Shown: positions 7,663 through 17,066, counted from the first letter of the stretch. The stretch: 64,000 bases of DNA from Sphingobium psychrophilum (GCF_012927105.1 NZ_JABBFV010000014.1:1-64000), one strand, 5' to 3'. Notes: generated by a model from the sequence alone, not told the origin. Numbers and translations: made by a program.

Positions 7663-8995
7663 CGGTCATCCCGTCGATGCGGATGGTCGGCACGTTCATG
7701 GCGTAGCGGAAGTGCAGGTCGCTTGCGGGCGTCAGCGCCCGGAACATGGCCTTCAAATTGCTGGCGATGGTGATTTCCGACACGGCATGGGCCACAGCCC
7801 CATTTTCGATCAGGAAGCCCGCCGCGCCCCGGCTATAGTCGCCGGTGACGCCATTGACGCCCATGCCGATCAGTTCGGTGACGTACAGGCCGCGCTTCAC
7901 ATCCGCCATCAGGTCGCCGGGCGATATCGTGCCGGCCTCCATATGGACATTGGTGATGCTCGCGCCCGGCGCGCCGCTGCCGCCGCGGCTGGCATGGCCG
8001 GTCGGTTCCAGCCCCAGTTGCCGCGCCGACGCACTGTCCATCAGCCATCCGGTCAGCACGCCCTTGTCGATCAGCGCCCGGCGCGCCACCGGCAGGCCTT
8101 CGCCGTCGAACGGGCGCGATCGCATCCCGCGCGGCAGCAACGGATCGTCGATGATATTGACGCCCGCCTCGAACAAGGCCTCGCCCAGCGAGTCCAGCAG
8201 GAAGCTCGACCGGCGCGCGATCGCCGGTCCCACCATGCCGCCGATCAGATGGCCGAGCAGGCTGGAGCCGATCCGGGGATCGAAGATCACCGGCATCACG
8301 CCACTTTCGACCTTGACCGGATTGAGCCGCGCCACCGCCCGCTGGCCCGCGCGGGTGCCGACCGCTTCGGCATCGTCCAGATCCTCCAGATGGCGCACGC
8401 TATGGCTGGCATGGTCGCGCTGCATGTCCGCGCCTGTCCCCGCCAGCACGCTGGCCCAGGTCGAATGGCTGGTCCCGGCATAGGCGCCGGCAAAGCCATG
8501 GCTGGTCGCCAGCGCGACCTGGCTGCGGCCGTTCGCCGCGCCGCCGCCTTCGCTGTTGGTGATGCCTGGCACGCTGCGCGCCGCTTCCTCCGCCATCAGC
8601 GCGCGTTCGCGCAATGCCGCGGGTTCCGGCTCCTCCTCATCGGTCAGGTCGAGCGCGGGTGGGCGCTTCTTGAGCAGCCGATCCTCCGGCGCCAGCCCGG
8701 CATAGGGGTCTTCGGGCGCTTCGCGCGCCATGGCGATAGCGCGATCGACCAGCGTGGAGAGCGTCACAGGGTTCATGTCCGACGCGGAAATGCTGGCGGA
8801 CCGCTGGCCGATGAAGACGCGCAGGCCGATTTCCTCGCCCTCGGACCGCTCGACATCTTCCAGCGCGCCGAGGCGCACGGACACGTTGGTCGATGCATTA
8901 CAGGCATAGATGGCGTCGGCGGCGTCCGCGCCGGCCTTGCGCGCGGCGCTGACCAGATCCTGCGCGCGCGACTGGGCTTCTTCTAGGCTGAGCAT
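7649..8995 (-). CDS. pmbA: TldD/PmbA-family metallopeptidase subunit PmbA (TldE)
   Basis: A 448-aa protein of the PmbA/TldD family. With TldD it forms a heterodimeric metalloprotease that processes peptides such as microcins and CcdA. The N-terminus (EAQSRAQDLVSAARKAGADA) and the C-terminal region with NGVTGDYSRGAAGFLIENG are characteristic of the family. PmbA/TldE lacks the zinc motif that TldD provides, and none is seen here. It is the first gene of a pair with the cysQ-like phosphatase. Confidence 0.93.
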   Translation of the reverse strand: MLSLEEAQSRAQDLVSAARKAGADAADAIYACNASTNVSVRLGALEDVERSEGEEIGLRVFIGQRSASISASDMNPVTLSTLVDRAIAMAREAPEDPYAGLAPEDRLLKKRPPALDLTDEEEPEPAALRERALMAEEAARSVPGITNSEGGGAANGRSQVALATSHGFAGAYAGTSHSTWASVLAGTGADMQRDHASHSVRHLEDLDDAEAVGTRAGQRAVARLNPVKVESGVMPVIFDPRIGSSLLGHLIGGMVGPAIARRSSFLLDSLGEALFEAGVNIIDDPLLPRGMRSRPFDGEGLPVARRALIDKGVLTGWLMDSASARQLGLEPTGHASRGGSGAPGASITNVHMEAGTISPGDLMADVKRGLYVTELIGMGVNGVTGDYSRGAAGFLIENGAVAHAVSEITIASNLKAMFRALTPASDLHFRYAMNVPTIRIDGMTVAGG

Positions 8996-9040
8996 GGAGG
9001 GAAAATGGTCCTGAAATTCAAGAAGGGAAGGGCATCGGCC

Positions 9041-9958
9041 TTACGCGCTTGCGCCTGATGGGGCAACGCCCGCCAGCCAATGGTCGAGCAGGTGCCAGGC
9101 GACCGCCATCGTCGGCGGGGCCAGGAAGGGGGCATCGGGATCGCCCGCCATGGCCGCGCGGACCTGATCCGCATCGCACCAGAAGGCGTCCTCTATCTCG
9201 TTCGGATCGAGCGTCAGAGCGTCGTCCAGCGCCTCGCCGACACAGGCGATCATCAGCGAGGAGGGGAAGGGCCAGGGCTGGCTCATCACATAGCGGACCT
9301 TATGCACTCGCACGCCCGCTTCCTCGAACAATTCGCGGGCCACCGCTTCCTCGATCGTCTCGCCCGGTTCGACGAAACCCGCCAGCGCGGAATAACGCCC
9401 CTGCGGCCAGGCATGTTGGCGACCCAGCAGGATGCGCCCACGATGTTCGGCCAGCATGATGACGACCGGGTCGGTGCGCGGGAAATGCTCGGCGGCGCAG
9501 GCGTCGCACTTGCGCGACCAGCCCGCCTTGGCAGGCTGAGTCGTCCCGCCGCAGACCGAACAATGGCGATGGCGCGCATGCCAGTGGACCAGGCTGCGCG
9601 CCGTGCCGTAGAGGGCGACCTCTTCGGTCGGGACCAGCCCGGCGATCGCCCGGCTGCGCGGCGTGGGGACCAGATTGGGGCCAAGGTCCGCGACCAATCG
9701 GGCGAAGATCGGCCGCTTGTCCGGATCGATGCCCAGCAGCAGATGATCCTCGACCCGCGCATGTGGCTCCAGCGGCTCCAGCAGCAGATGGCCGTCCACC
9801 TCCACCGGCTCCAGCCCGTCCAGCACGAGCAGGCGCGCGGCCGGATCGGCAAACGTCTCGGCCAGCAAGGCAGGGTTGGTGCGGATATGGTCTACCCGGT
9901 CGAGATTGCTCCCGACGAAACCCGGCACCGGTTTCTTCGCTGGATCAGTTCCGTGCAT
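9041..9958 (-). CDS. nudC: NADH pyrophosphatase NudC (Nudix hydrolase; de-NADding enzyme)
   Basis: This enzyme cleaves NADH/NAD to NMN(H) and AMP and, in this family, removes NAD caps from RNA 5' ends. It is 305 aa. A zinc ribbon has CSVCGG and RKCDAC pairs. The complete Nudix box begins GFVEPGETIEEAVAR and continues ELFEEAGV. The NudC-specific downstream motif MSQPWPFPSSLM distinguishes it from other Nudix hydrolases. Its start overlaps the mutY stop by 14 bp. Confidence 0.95.
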   Translation of the reverse strand: MHGTDPAKKPVPGFVGSNLDRVDHIRTNPALLAETFADPAARLLVLDGLEPVEVDGHLLLEPLEPHARVEDHLLLGIDPDKRPIFARLVADLGPNLVPTPRSRAIAGLVPTEEVALYGTARSLVHWHARHRHCSVCGGTTQPAKAGWSRKCDACAAEHFPRTDPVVIMLAEHRGRILLGRQHAWPQGRYSALAGFVEPGETIEEAVARELFEEAGVRVHKVRYVMSQPWPFPSSLMIACVGEALDDALTLDPNEIEDAFWCDADQVRAAMAGDPDAPFLAPPTMAVAWHLLDHWLAGVAPSGASA

Positions 9959-11012
9959 CTGCCTGCCTTTCTTTCCTCACCGCGTCCGCCGCCCGCGCGA
10001 ACAATGTCGGCAACCCCGCCTCGCCGATCCGGTCGATCGGCCACCATTCGCCTTCGTCCTCCGGCGTTACATCCGGTCCCACATGGGCATGGTGGACGCG
10101 CAGCGCCAGAGAGAAATGGGTGAAGACATGCGCCACATCTGTCTCGATCGTCGTCCAGCGGGCGGCTACCGGCGGCGTTGGGTCGGGCGCATCGCCCCAG
10201 TCGGAACTGGGCAGCGCCCGCATCCCGCCCAGCAATCCCTTGTCCGGGCGGCGCACCAGCCAGACATGGCCGTCGCGCTCGATCCACCAGCCATGGCCGG
10301 TGCGATGCGGTCGCGCCTTCTTGGCCGCCTTGACCGGGTAAGCGGCGGGATCGGCGGTCAGGACGGCGGCGCAATCCTGCCGCAGCGGACAAATGCCGCA
10401 GGCGGGATTGCGCGACGTGCAGATGGTCGCGCCTAAGTCCATCATCGCCTGCGCGAAATCCCCGGCGCGCGCGTCCGGCGTGATGCTGTCGGCGGCGGCG
10501 CGGATGACTGGTCGGGCGGCGGGCAGGGGCGTCGCTATCGCAAACAGCCGCGCCACCACCCGTTCGACATTGGCGTCCACCACCACCGCGCGCTGTCCAA
10601 AGGCGATCGCCGCGACCGCCGCGGCGGTATAGGCGCCGACGCCTGGCAATGCGCGCAGCCCGTCCTCCGTATCGGGAAACACGCCGCCATGATCTTGCGC
10701 CACCGCCCGCGCGCAGGCCAGCAGGTTACGGGCGCGGGCATAATAGCCAAGGCCCGCCCAGGCGGCCATCAGGTCCGCGTCTGCGCTCGCGGCCAGATCC
10801 GCAACCGTGGGCCAGCGCGCCAGGAATTTGGCATAATAGGGGCCGACCGCCGCGACCGTGGTCTGTTGCAGCATCACTTCGGACAGCCACACCCGGTATG
10901 GATCGGCGGCATTGCTGCCCGGCGGCGCGCGCCACGGCAGTCGCCGGGCATGGACGTCATAATGGGCAAGCAGGTCGCTTGCGATTTTTGTGGCTCTACC
11001 CTCGACGCGCAT
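9945..11012 (-). CDS. mutY: A/G-specific adenine DNA glycosylase
   Basis: It removes adenine misincorporated opposite 8-oxoguanine. It is 355 aa. The HhH-GPD domain includes the catalytic Glu in WLSEVMLQQTTV and Asp in VVDANVERV. The iron-sulfur cluster loop is CTSRNPACGICPLRQDC (C-X6-C-X2-C-X5-C), and a C-terminal Nudix-like 8-oxoG recognition domain follows. The gene is divergent from dciA (starts 26 bp apart) and coupled to nudC downstream, so two sanitation enzymes share a transcript. Confidence 0.96.
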   Translation of the reverse strand: MRVEGRATKIASDLLAHYDVHARRLPWRAPPGSNAADPYRVWLSEVMLQQTTVAAVGPYYAKFLARWPTVADLAASADADLMAAWAGLGYYARARNLLACARAVAQDHGGVFPDTEDGLRALPGVGAYTAAAVAAIAFGQRAVVVDANVERVVARLFAIATPLPAARPVIRAAADSITPDARAGDFAQAMMDLGATICTSRNPACGICPLRQDCAAVLTADPAAYPVKAAKKARPHRTGHGWWIERDGHVWLVRRPDKGLLGGMRALPSSDWGDAPDPTPPVAARWTTIETDVAHVFTHFSLALRVHHAHVGPDVTPEDEGEWWPIDRIGEAGLPTLFARAADAVRKERQADARN

Positions 11013-11038
11013 GGCGACCCTATGCCATTAAGCGGGCC

Positions 11039-11581
11039 ATGACGGAACGCCCGGCCCCCCCGAAATATAAGAGTCGCAAATTGCCAGCCGAAGAAAGGCC
11101 GCGTGTGGGCGCGCCGCGCGCCATCGCGGACCTGATGCCCGACATCGGCCGCGCCGCTTTCCGCAAGTTCGGCTTCGTCCAGTCCAGCATCGTCACCCGC
11201 TGGGCGGAGATTGTCGGCGCCCATTATGCGGGCATTTCTGCGCCCGAATCGATCCGCTTCCCGGTGGGGCAAAAGGCCGGCGGTACGCTCCAGTTGACGG
11301 TCATGAGCGGCCATGGCCCGATGGTGCAGCATATGCTGCCCGATATCGTCGAACGGGTGAACCGCTTCTTCGGCTATGCCGCCGTGACAAAGGTCGCGAT
11401 CCGGCAGGGCGACATCAGGCCGGTCGCGGCCGAACGCCGCCCGCCGCCGCGCAACCTAAAGCCCATTCCGGTCGAGCTGGGCGATTCGCTGCGCGACATT
11501 GGCGATCCCGAACTGCGCGCCGTGCTCGAATCGCTGGCGCAGGGGCTTGCCAACAGCAGCGGATTGCCGAAGATCAACTGA
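11039..11581 (+). CDS. dciA: DUF721 protein, DciA-like replicative helicase loader
   Basis: A 180-aa protein of the DciA/DUF721 family, which loads the replicative helicase DnaB in bacteria lacking DnaC/DnaI. The conserved domain spans residues about 30-130 (DIGRAAFRKFGFVQSSIVTR, WAEIVGAHYAGIS, then the beta strands and IVERVNRFFGY). The start at 11039 gives the natural N-terminus MTERPAPPKYKSRK; the frame is open further upstream but only over mutY. The C-terminal 50 residues look unstructured. The helicase-loader role is from the family, not directly shown. Confidence 0.85.
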   Translation: MTERPAPPKYKSRKLPAEERPRVGAPRAIADLMPDIGRAAFRKFGFVQSSIVTRWAEIVGAHYAGISAPESIRFPVGQKAGGTLQLTVMSGHGPMVQHMLPDIVERVNRFFGYAAVTKVAIRQGDIRPVAAERRPPPRNLKPIPVELGDSLRDIGDPELRAVLESLAQGLANSSGLPKIN

Positions 11582-11660
11582 GCGATTGACTTGGAAATCG
11601 CGCCAAGGAAACGACGCCATTCCGCCCCGGTTCAGCCAAGCCATATTACGGACGCCCCCG

Positions 11661-12332
11661 ATGAAGAAACTGCTCCTGCCGCTTGCCTTGCTTGCCGTTC
11701 CCGCCGCGCTGGTCGCCGCGCCTGCCGCCAACTGGGTGAACCGGGTCGTGCTCTCACCGATCGGTGGTCATGCGATGGGCAATCCCAACGCGCCGACCAA
11801 GCTGGTCGAATATGTCAGCTACACCTGTTCGCATTGCGCTGATTTCGTGAGCGCGGCGAGCGCTCCGCTCAAAAGCGACTATGTGAAGGGCGGCAAGGTC
11901 AGCGTCGAAGTCCGCAACGCCGTGCGCGACCGATATGACCTGACCGCCGCCCTGCTCGCCCGCTGCGGCGGCCCGGCCCGCTTCATGGGCAATCATGAGG
12001 CATTGTTCGCAAACCAGACCGCCTGGATGCCGCAGATCGAGGCCTATGACGCGGCGACGACGCAAAAGCCCGCGGACCAGACGGCGGCAATGCGCGACAT
12101 CGGGCGGAAGACCGGCCTTTACACGCTCATGACCAAGCGCGGCTTCACTGATGCCCAACTCGACGCCTGCGTCGCCAACCCCGCGGCGATGAAACAGATC
12201 CTGGCCATGACCGACGACGCCTGGAACAAGGTGAAGATCGGCGGCACGCCCGGCTTTATCGTCAACGGCACGTTGGTCAAGGGATCGACCTGGTCCATTC
12301 TCCAGGCCGCATTGCCCCCCGCCGCGCGCTGA
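11661..12332 (+). CDS. Periplasmic DsbA-like thiol:disulfide oxidoreductase with CSHC active site
   Basis: A 223-aa exported thioredoxin-fold protein of the DsbA/Thioredoxin_4 group. Residues 1-20 form a Sec signal peptide (MKKLLLPLALLAVPAALVAA). The active site is Cys56-Ser-His-Cys59 in EYVSYTCSHCADF, and the cis-proline loop is GGTPGFIV. Such proteins introduce or exchange disulfides in periplasmic proteins. It is the first of two tandem paralogues, 45 bp before the second. The CXXC dipeptide SH differs from the PH of classical DsbA, so its redox potential may differ. Confidence 0.9.
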   Translation: MKKLLLPLALLAVPAALVAAPAANWVNRVVLSPIGGHAMGNPNAPTKLVEYVSYTCSHCADFVSAASAPLKSDYVKGGKVSVEVRNAVRDRYDLTAALLARCGGPARFMGNHEALFANQTAWMPQIEAYDAATTQKPADQTAAMRDIGRKTGLYTLMTKRGFTDAQLDACVANPAAMKQILAMTDDAWNKVKIGGTPGFIVNGTLVKGSTWSILQAALPPAAR

Positions 12333-12377
12333 TCTAAAACCCCCTTCATACCGCCAGTCATCGGAGCCTTGCCCGTC

Positions 12378-13109
12378 GTGAAAGCCGTTTCCGCTCTTGC
12401 CCTCATCGCGCTCAGCCTGACCCTCGCCGCCTGCGGCAAAAGCGAGGAAGGCGCCAAGCCCAGCGGCGATCCCGTCGCCGCCGTCGCCGCCCCGGCCGGG
12501 ACCAGCTGGTCGCAAACCGTCGCCCAGACGCCCGAAGGCTATTATCTGATGGGCAATCCGTCGGCCAAGATCAAACTGGTCGAATATGGCTCCTACACCT
12601 GTAGCCATTGCAAGGATTTCACCGCCGAAGCGTCGGAGGAGATCAAGAAGATCGTCGATACCGGCAAGATGAGCTTCGAATTCCGCACCTATGTCCGCGA
12701 TCCGATCGACCTCACCACCGCGCTGCTGGCGCAATGTGGCGGCAAGGACATTTATTATCCACTTTCGGAGCAGTTCTTCGCCAACCAGGCGGCGATGTTC
12801 GAAAAGGTGCAGGGTAACGAAACCGCCTTCCAGGGCGTCGAAAAGCTGCCCCCGGCGCAGCGCCCCGGCGCGATCGCGCAGATTGCCGGCCTGGTCGAAT
12901 ATGCCCAGCAGCGCGGCATTGCCGCCGATCAGGCCAAGCAATGCCTGGCCGACACGGGCGCGGCCGAACGGCTGGCCAAGGGCGTGGAGGCGGCCAACAG
13001 CCAATATCAGATCCAGGGCACGCCCAGCTTCCTGATCAACGGCGTGCTGGTCGACAATGTCGCCAACTGGGCTTCGCTCCAGCCCAAGCTCAAGGAAGCG
13101 GGCCTCTGA
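12378..13109 (+). CDS. DsbA-like thiol:disulfide oxidoreductase, predicted lipoprotein
   Basis: A paralogue of the preceding gene, 243 aa from the GTG at 12378. That start is preferred to the TTG at 12369 because GGAG (12363-12366) is 11 bp away and because the protein then begins MKAVSALALIALSLTLAAC, a lipoprotein signal with Cys19. A linker rich in Ala, Pro and Gly leads into the thioredoxin fold with CSHC in YGSYTCSHCKDF and the cis-Pro loop GTPSFLI. Lipid anchoring separates it from its soluble twin, so the pair may serve different clients or membrane partners. No DsbB is nearby. Confidence 0.9.
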   Translation: MKAVSALALIALSLTLAACGKSEEGAKPSGDPVAAVAAPAGTSWSQTVAQTPEGYYLMGNPSAKIKLVEYGSYTCSHCKDFTAEASEEIKKIVDTGKMSFEFRTYVRDPIDLTTALLAQCGGKDIYYPLSEQFFANQAAMFEKVQGNETAFQGVEKLPPAQRPGAIAQIAGLVEYAQQRGIAADQAKQCLADTGAAERLAKGVEAANSQYQIQGTPSFLINGVLVDNVANWASLQPKLKEAGL

Positions 13110-13177
13110 TTGGACCAGCGGGGGCTGACATCGACGCTTAGGACAGCCGGGGCGGCGCGCTGCTCCGGCATGACGCC

Positions 13178-16100
13178 ATGCAGATAAAGCGCCTCAAACT
13201 CTCCGGCTTCAAAAGCTTCGTCGACGCGACGGAACTGCGGATCGAACCGGGCCTGACCGGCATCGTCGGCCCCAATGGCTGCGGCAAGTCCAACCTGCTC
13301 GAAGCGATTCGCTGGGTCATGGGCGAATCGAGCGCCAAATCCATGCGCGGCGGCGGAATGGAAGATGTGATCTTCGCCGGCACCGCCACCCGCCCGCAGC
13401 GCGACTTTGCCGAAGTCTCGCTCCTGACCATTCAGGAACAGGGCGAACTCTTCAACGCCGTCGAAGTCGGCGCGGACGGCGAACTGGAGGTTACCCGCCG
13501 GATCGAGCGGGGCGCGGGCAGCGCCTATCGCGCCAATGGCCGCGACGTGCGCGCCAAGGATGTGTCGCTGGTTTTCGCCGACGCCGCGACGGGGCCGCAC
13601 AGCCCCGCGCTGGTCAGCCAGGGCCGCATCGCCGCCGTCATCGCCGCCCGCCCGCAGGAACGGCGCGCCATGCTGGAGGAAGCGGCGGGCATCGCCGGCC
13701 TCCATGTCCGGCGCAAGGATGCCGAACAGAAATTGCGCGCTGCGGAGGCCAATCTCGCCCGGCTCGACGAAATCCTGCTCGACATGGATGCGCGCGCCAA
13801 TGCGCTGCGGCGGCAGGCCCGCGCTGCCGAACGCTATATCCGCCTGTCCGACCAGATCCGCGTCGCCGAAGGCCGCACCCTCTTCGCTCGCTGGCGCGAA
13901 GCGAACGCCAGCGCAGAGGCCGCTCGCGCCGAAGCGAAGCAGGCGGACGCCGCCGTGTCCGCCGCGCAGGAGGGGCAGTTGGCCGCCGCCGCTTATGCCC
14001 AGGCCGCCATAGCTGCTCTGGCCGATCGCCGCGCCGCCGCCCAGAGCGCGCGCGACGACGCCAATGAGGCGGGCCATCGCCTCGCTGCGCTGCGCACCGA
14101 GCGCGAGGCGGTGGTTCGCCGCCTCGCCGACCTGGCCCAGCAGGCGTCCCGGCTGGAGGAAGATCGCGCGCGCGAAGGCACGCTCGCCAACGACGCCGCC
14201 GATGCGATCGCCCGGCTGACGGCCGAGATGGCAACGCTGAAGGCGCGCATCGCCGAGACGGACAAGCTGCGCCCGGCCTTCGCCGCCCGCATTGCCGCCG
14301 CAGAGGCCGCCGCGCGCGACGCCGAACTGGATCTGGCGCGGGCGATGGCGACCCAGGCGGCCGAACAGGCCGAATTGCGCGTCGCCGAAGCGGCACTGGC
14401 CGCCGCGCGCACCCGCCTCGACCGGGCGGAGCGGGAGGTGGCGCGGCTCGCAGCCGAAGCCGCTGCTTTGCCGGACGCCACCCCGCTGGAGGCGCAACGC
14501 ACGGCGGCACTGGCCGATCAGGACCGGGCGAAGGCCGATCGCGACGCCGCCGAAGCGACGATCCAGACCGCCGACGCCGATCGCCAATCCGCAGCCGAGG
14601 CGCGCGCCACCGCGGAGGCCGCCCTGTCCTCCGCGCGCGCTGCTTTGGCCGCGCTCGACAGCGAGGCTTCGGCGCTCAAACGCGCGGTCGATAGCGGCGC
14701 AGGCAACCGATCCCGCGCGCTCGACCAGTTGAAGGCCGCGCCCGGCTATGAACGCGCGCTCGCCGCCGCGCTGGGCGACGATCTGGAGGCACCCGTCGGC
14801 GCGGACGGCAAACGCCGTTGGGCCGGGGCCGATGCGCTGCCGGGCGATCCCGCGCTGCCCGCCGGGGCCACGCCCTTGTCCGCCCATGTCACCGCACCCG
14901 CCGAACTGGCGCGCCGTCTGGCGCAGATCGCGGTGACGGACCAGGATGCGGGTCAGCCCCTCGCCGTCGGCCAGCGTCTCGTCACCCGTGACGGCCAGTT
15001 GCGCCGCTGGGACGGCTATATCGCGCTGGAAGGCGGCGCGGCGGCGGCCGAACGGCTGATCCGCCTCAACCGGCTGGACGCGATCGCCGCGGTCCGCCCC
15101 GCGCTCCAGACCGATGTCGACAACGCCGCCGCCGCGCAGGATGCGGCCAAGGCGGGCGAACAGGCCGCCGCCCAGGCGCTGGCCCAGGGCCGCACCGCCC
15201 TGTCCCAAGCCGACCAACGCCTGCGCGCCGCGCTCCGCGCCGCAGACGAGGCGACGACTGCGCTCGAACGGCTCGCCGGGCGGCGCGAAGGGATAGAGGA
15301 ACGACTGGGTGAGGCGCAGCGCGACCGCGCCGCCGCGCAGGGCGAGCATGAGAAAGCGCAGGCCGCCCGCGCCGCCGTGCCCGACGGCGCAGAGACGCGC
15401 GCGCTGGTCGCCGCGCTGTCGCAGGCCAGCGACAAGGCCCGCGCTGCCGTCAGCCAGTTGCACGCCGATCAGGCGCTCGGCGACCGCGCTCTGTCCAGCG
15501 ATCGCGAGCGGCAGGCGGCGGCTGATGCGGAGATCAAGGGCTGGCGCGCCCGCGCCGGCGAAGCAGCCAAGCGCATCGCCGCCATGGTCGCCCGCGCCGA
15601 AGAGATTGGGGCGGAGCGTGGCGCGATCGAAACGCGGCCCGAATTACTGGCCGACGCGATCGCCGCGCTCAGCGATCGGGGATCGGCGTTGACCGACGCC
15701 GCCGACCAGGCCCGTCGCGCCGAAGTGGCGGCGGAAGCCGCGCTGCGCACCGCCGAAGGCCGCGCCGCCCAGGCGGGGGAAGCGCTCGCCGCCGCCCGCG
15801 AAGCCCGCGCCACCGCGGTCGCCCGCGCCGAAGCGGCCGACGAAAGGCGGGTCGAAACCAACCGCCTGTCAGGCGAGCGGTTCGAATGTCCGCCGCCGGT
15901 GTTGCCCGAAAAACTGGGTTTCGCCAGCGCCGACGTGCGACTGGCCCAGACCGAATTGGCCGATCATGACCGTTTCCACGCCGAACGCGAACGGATCGGC
16001 CCGGTCAATCTGGTCGCGCGCCAAGAACTGGAGGAGATGGAGGCTGCCCAGGCGAAGAGCCGCGCCGAAAGCGAGGAACTGACCCAGGCGATCCATCGCC

Positions 16101-16621
16101 TGCGCGGTTCGATCGGCAGTCTGAACCGCGAGGGGCGGCAGCGCCTGCTCGCCGCGTTCGAAGCGGTGGACGGCCATTTCCGTCGCCTATTCACCACCCT
16201 CTTCAACGGCGGCCAGGCGCATCTGGAACTGATCGACAGCGACGATCCGCTGGAGGCCGGGCTGGAGATCATGGCCCAGCCGCCGGGCAAGAAGCTGGCG
16301 GCGCTGACCCTGTTGTCCGGCGGGGAACAGGCGCTGACCGCCGTGGCGCTGATCTTCGGCCTGTTCCTGACCAACCCCGCGCCGATTTGCGTGCTGGACG
16401 AAGTCGATGCGCCGCTGGACGACGCCAACGTCGAACGATTCTGCGACCTGCTCGACGCGATGGTGGCGCAGACCAACACCCGCTATCTGATCGTCACGCA
16501 CAATGCCGTCAGCATGGCGCGGATGCACCGCCTGTTCGGCGTCACCATGGTCGAACGCGGCGTCAGTCGGCTGGTGTCGGTCAACCTGCAAAGCGCCGAA
16601 GCGCTGCTGGCGGCGGAATAA
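13178..16621 (+). CDS. smc: Chromosome partition/condensation ATPase SMC
   Basis: This is the core ATPase of the bacterial SMC-ScpAB condensin that organises and segregates the chromosome. It is 1147 aa, typical for alphaproteobacteria. The N-terminal head has the Walker A motif GPNGCGKSNLLEAIRWVMGE. Two long coiled coils extremely rich in Ala, Glu, Arg and Asp flank a short hinge near residues 500-630 (APGYERALAAALGDDLEAP). The C-terminal head has the signature LLSGGEQALTAVAL, Walker B/D-loop CVLDEVDAPLDDANVERF and the H-loop IVTHN. The hinge is compact as in other alphaproteobacterial SMCs. Confidence 0.97.
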   Translation: MQIKRLKLSGFKSFVDATELRIEPGLTGIVGPNGCGKSNLLEAIRWVMGESSAKSMRGGGMEDVIFAGTATRPQRDFAEVSLLTIQEQGELFNAVEVGADGELEVTRRIERGAGSAYRANGRDVRAKDVSLVFADAATGPHSPALVSQGRIAAVIAARPQERRAMLEEAAGIAGLHVRRKDAEQKLRAAEANLARLDEILLDMDARANALRRQARAAERYIRLSDQIRVAEGRTLFARWREANASAEAARAEAKQADAAVSAAQEGQLAAAAYAQAAIAALADRRAAAQSARDDANEAGHRLAALRTEREAVVRRLADLAQQASRLEEDRAREGTLANDAADAIARLTAEMATLKARIAETDKLRPAFAARIAAAEAAARDAELDLARAMATQAAEQAELRVAEAALAAARTRLDRAEREVARLAAEAAALPDATPLEAQRTAALADQDRAKADRDAAEATIQTADADRQSAAEARATAEAALSSARAALAALDSEASALKRAVDSGAGNRSRALDQLKAAPGYERALAAALGDDLEAPVGADGKRRWAGADALPGDPALPAGATPLSAHVTAPAELARRLAQIAVTDQDAGQPLAVGQRLVTRDGQLRRWDGYIALEGGAAAAERLIRLNRLDAIAAVRPALQTDVDNAAAAQDAAKAGEQAAAQALAQGRTALSQADQRLRAALRAADEATTALERLAGRREGIEERLGEAQRDRAAAQGEHEKAQAARAAVPDGAETRALVAALSQASDKARAAVSQLHADQALGDRALSSDRERQAAADAEIKGWRARAGEAAKRIAAMVARAEEIGAERGAIETRPELLADAIAALSDRGSALTDAADQARRAEVAAEAALRTAEGRAAQAGEALAAAREARATAVARAEAADERRVETNRLSGERFECPPPVLPEKLGFASADVRLAQTELADHDRFHAERERIGPVNLVARQELEEMEAAQAKSRAESEELTQAIHRLRGSIGSLNREGRQRLLAAFEAVDGHFRRLFTTLFNGGQAHLELIDSDDPLEAGLEIMAQPPGKKLAALTLLSGGEQALTAVALIFGLFLTNPAPICVLDEVDAPLDDANVERFCDLLDAMVAQTNTRYLIVTHNAVSMARMHRLFGVTMVERGVSRLVSVNLQSAEALLAAE

Positions 16622-16656
16622 AAGGGCCGATTACTGCGGCCCCATATTCGCACGGA

Positions 16657-16992
16657 TCAGGCGTGGCCCTGACAGACCGTATCGTCGTCAGGCATGATAC
16701 CAAAGGCGAGCACATCGGCGCTGCCGACCTTCTCTTCCCCGGCGAACAGCTTGTCGAGTCGCGCCTTGATGTCGCGGCGATAGGCGGCCGTGGCGACCGA
16801 TCGGGATGCCGATACTTCGATGTCGCACGCGATCGCGTCCTTGATCCGTTCGATCGCGGGTTCGTCCAGCACCCCGGCGCGGCGCAATTCCTGGCACAGT
16901 TGCAGCAGCCCCGCCGCGGTCGCATGAGCGCGCAGGCCGACATTGCTCAGGTCGAAATGCAGCTTCTTCTGTTTGTCCAACGGAACGGTCAT
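16657..16992 (-). CDS. Uncharacterised 111-aa helical protein
   Basis: Not recognised. The protein starts MTVPLDKQKKLHFDLSNVG with a GAGAGG ribosome site 8 bp upstream. It looks soluble and mostly alpha-helical (LLQLCQELRRAGVLDEPAIE, YRRDIKARLDKLFAGEE), with three cysteines and no signal peptide or membrane segment. It converges on smc and is preceded by an AT-rich 17-bp palindrome. Codon use matches the neighbours, so it is probably a real, resident gene. Its function is unknown. Confidence 0.65.
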   Translation of the reverse strand: MTVPLDKQKKLHFDLSNVGLRAHATAAGLLQLCQELRRAGVLDEPAIERIKDAIACDIEVSASRSVATAAYRRDIKARLDKLFAGEEKVGSADVLAFGIMPDDDTVCQGHA

Positions 16993-17011
16993 GATGGCAT
17001 CCTCTCTAATT

Positions 17012-17028
17012 TTATGAGCCTATCATAA
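17012..17028 (-). promoter_or_regulatory. AT-rich palindrome TTATGA-N5-TCATAA
   Basis: A perfect 6-bp inverted repeat with a 5-bp spacer, located about 20 bp upstream of the small unknown gene at 16657-16992 and within 75 bp of intergenic DNA. Its size and symmetry suit a dimeric regulator site, and it stands out in otherwise GC-rich DNA. The cognate regulator is not identifiable. Confidence 0.45.
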
Positions 17029-17066
17029 TCCCAACCGCGAAACAGGCCATCCCGTTCCCTGCGTCC

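Noticed and set aside
6691..7773. 360-codon frame joining the IS5 remnant to sequence antisense to the cysQ-like gene
   Set aside because: Only the first 45 codons have transposase similarity; the rest is an antisense shadow, so the fusion is accidental.
13007..15463. 818-codon open frame on the minus strand
   Set aside because: It lies antisense to smc, whose heads and coiled coil are unmistakable. Long antisense frames are expected in GC-rich Ala/Arg-rich coding DNA, and its translation has no recognisable domain.
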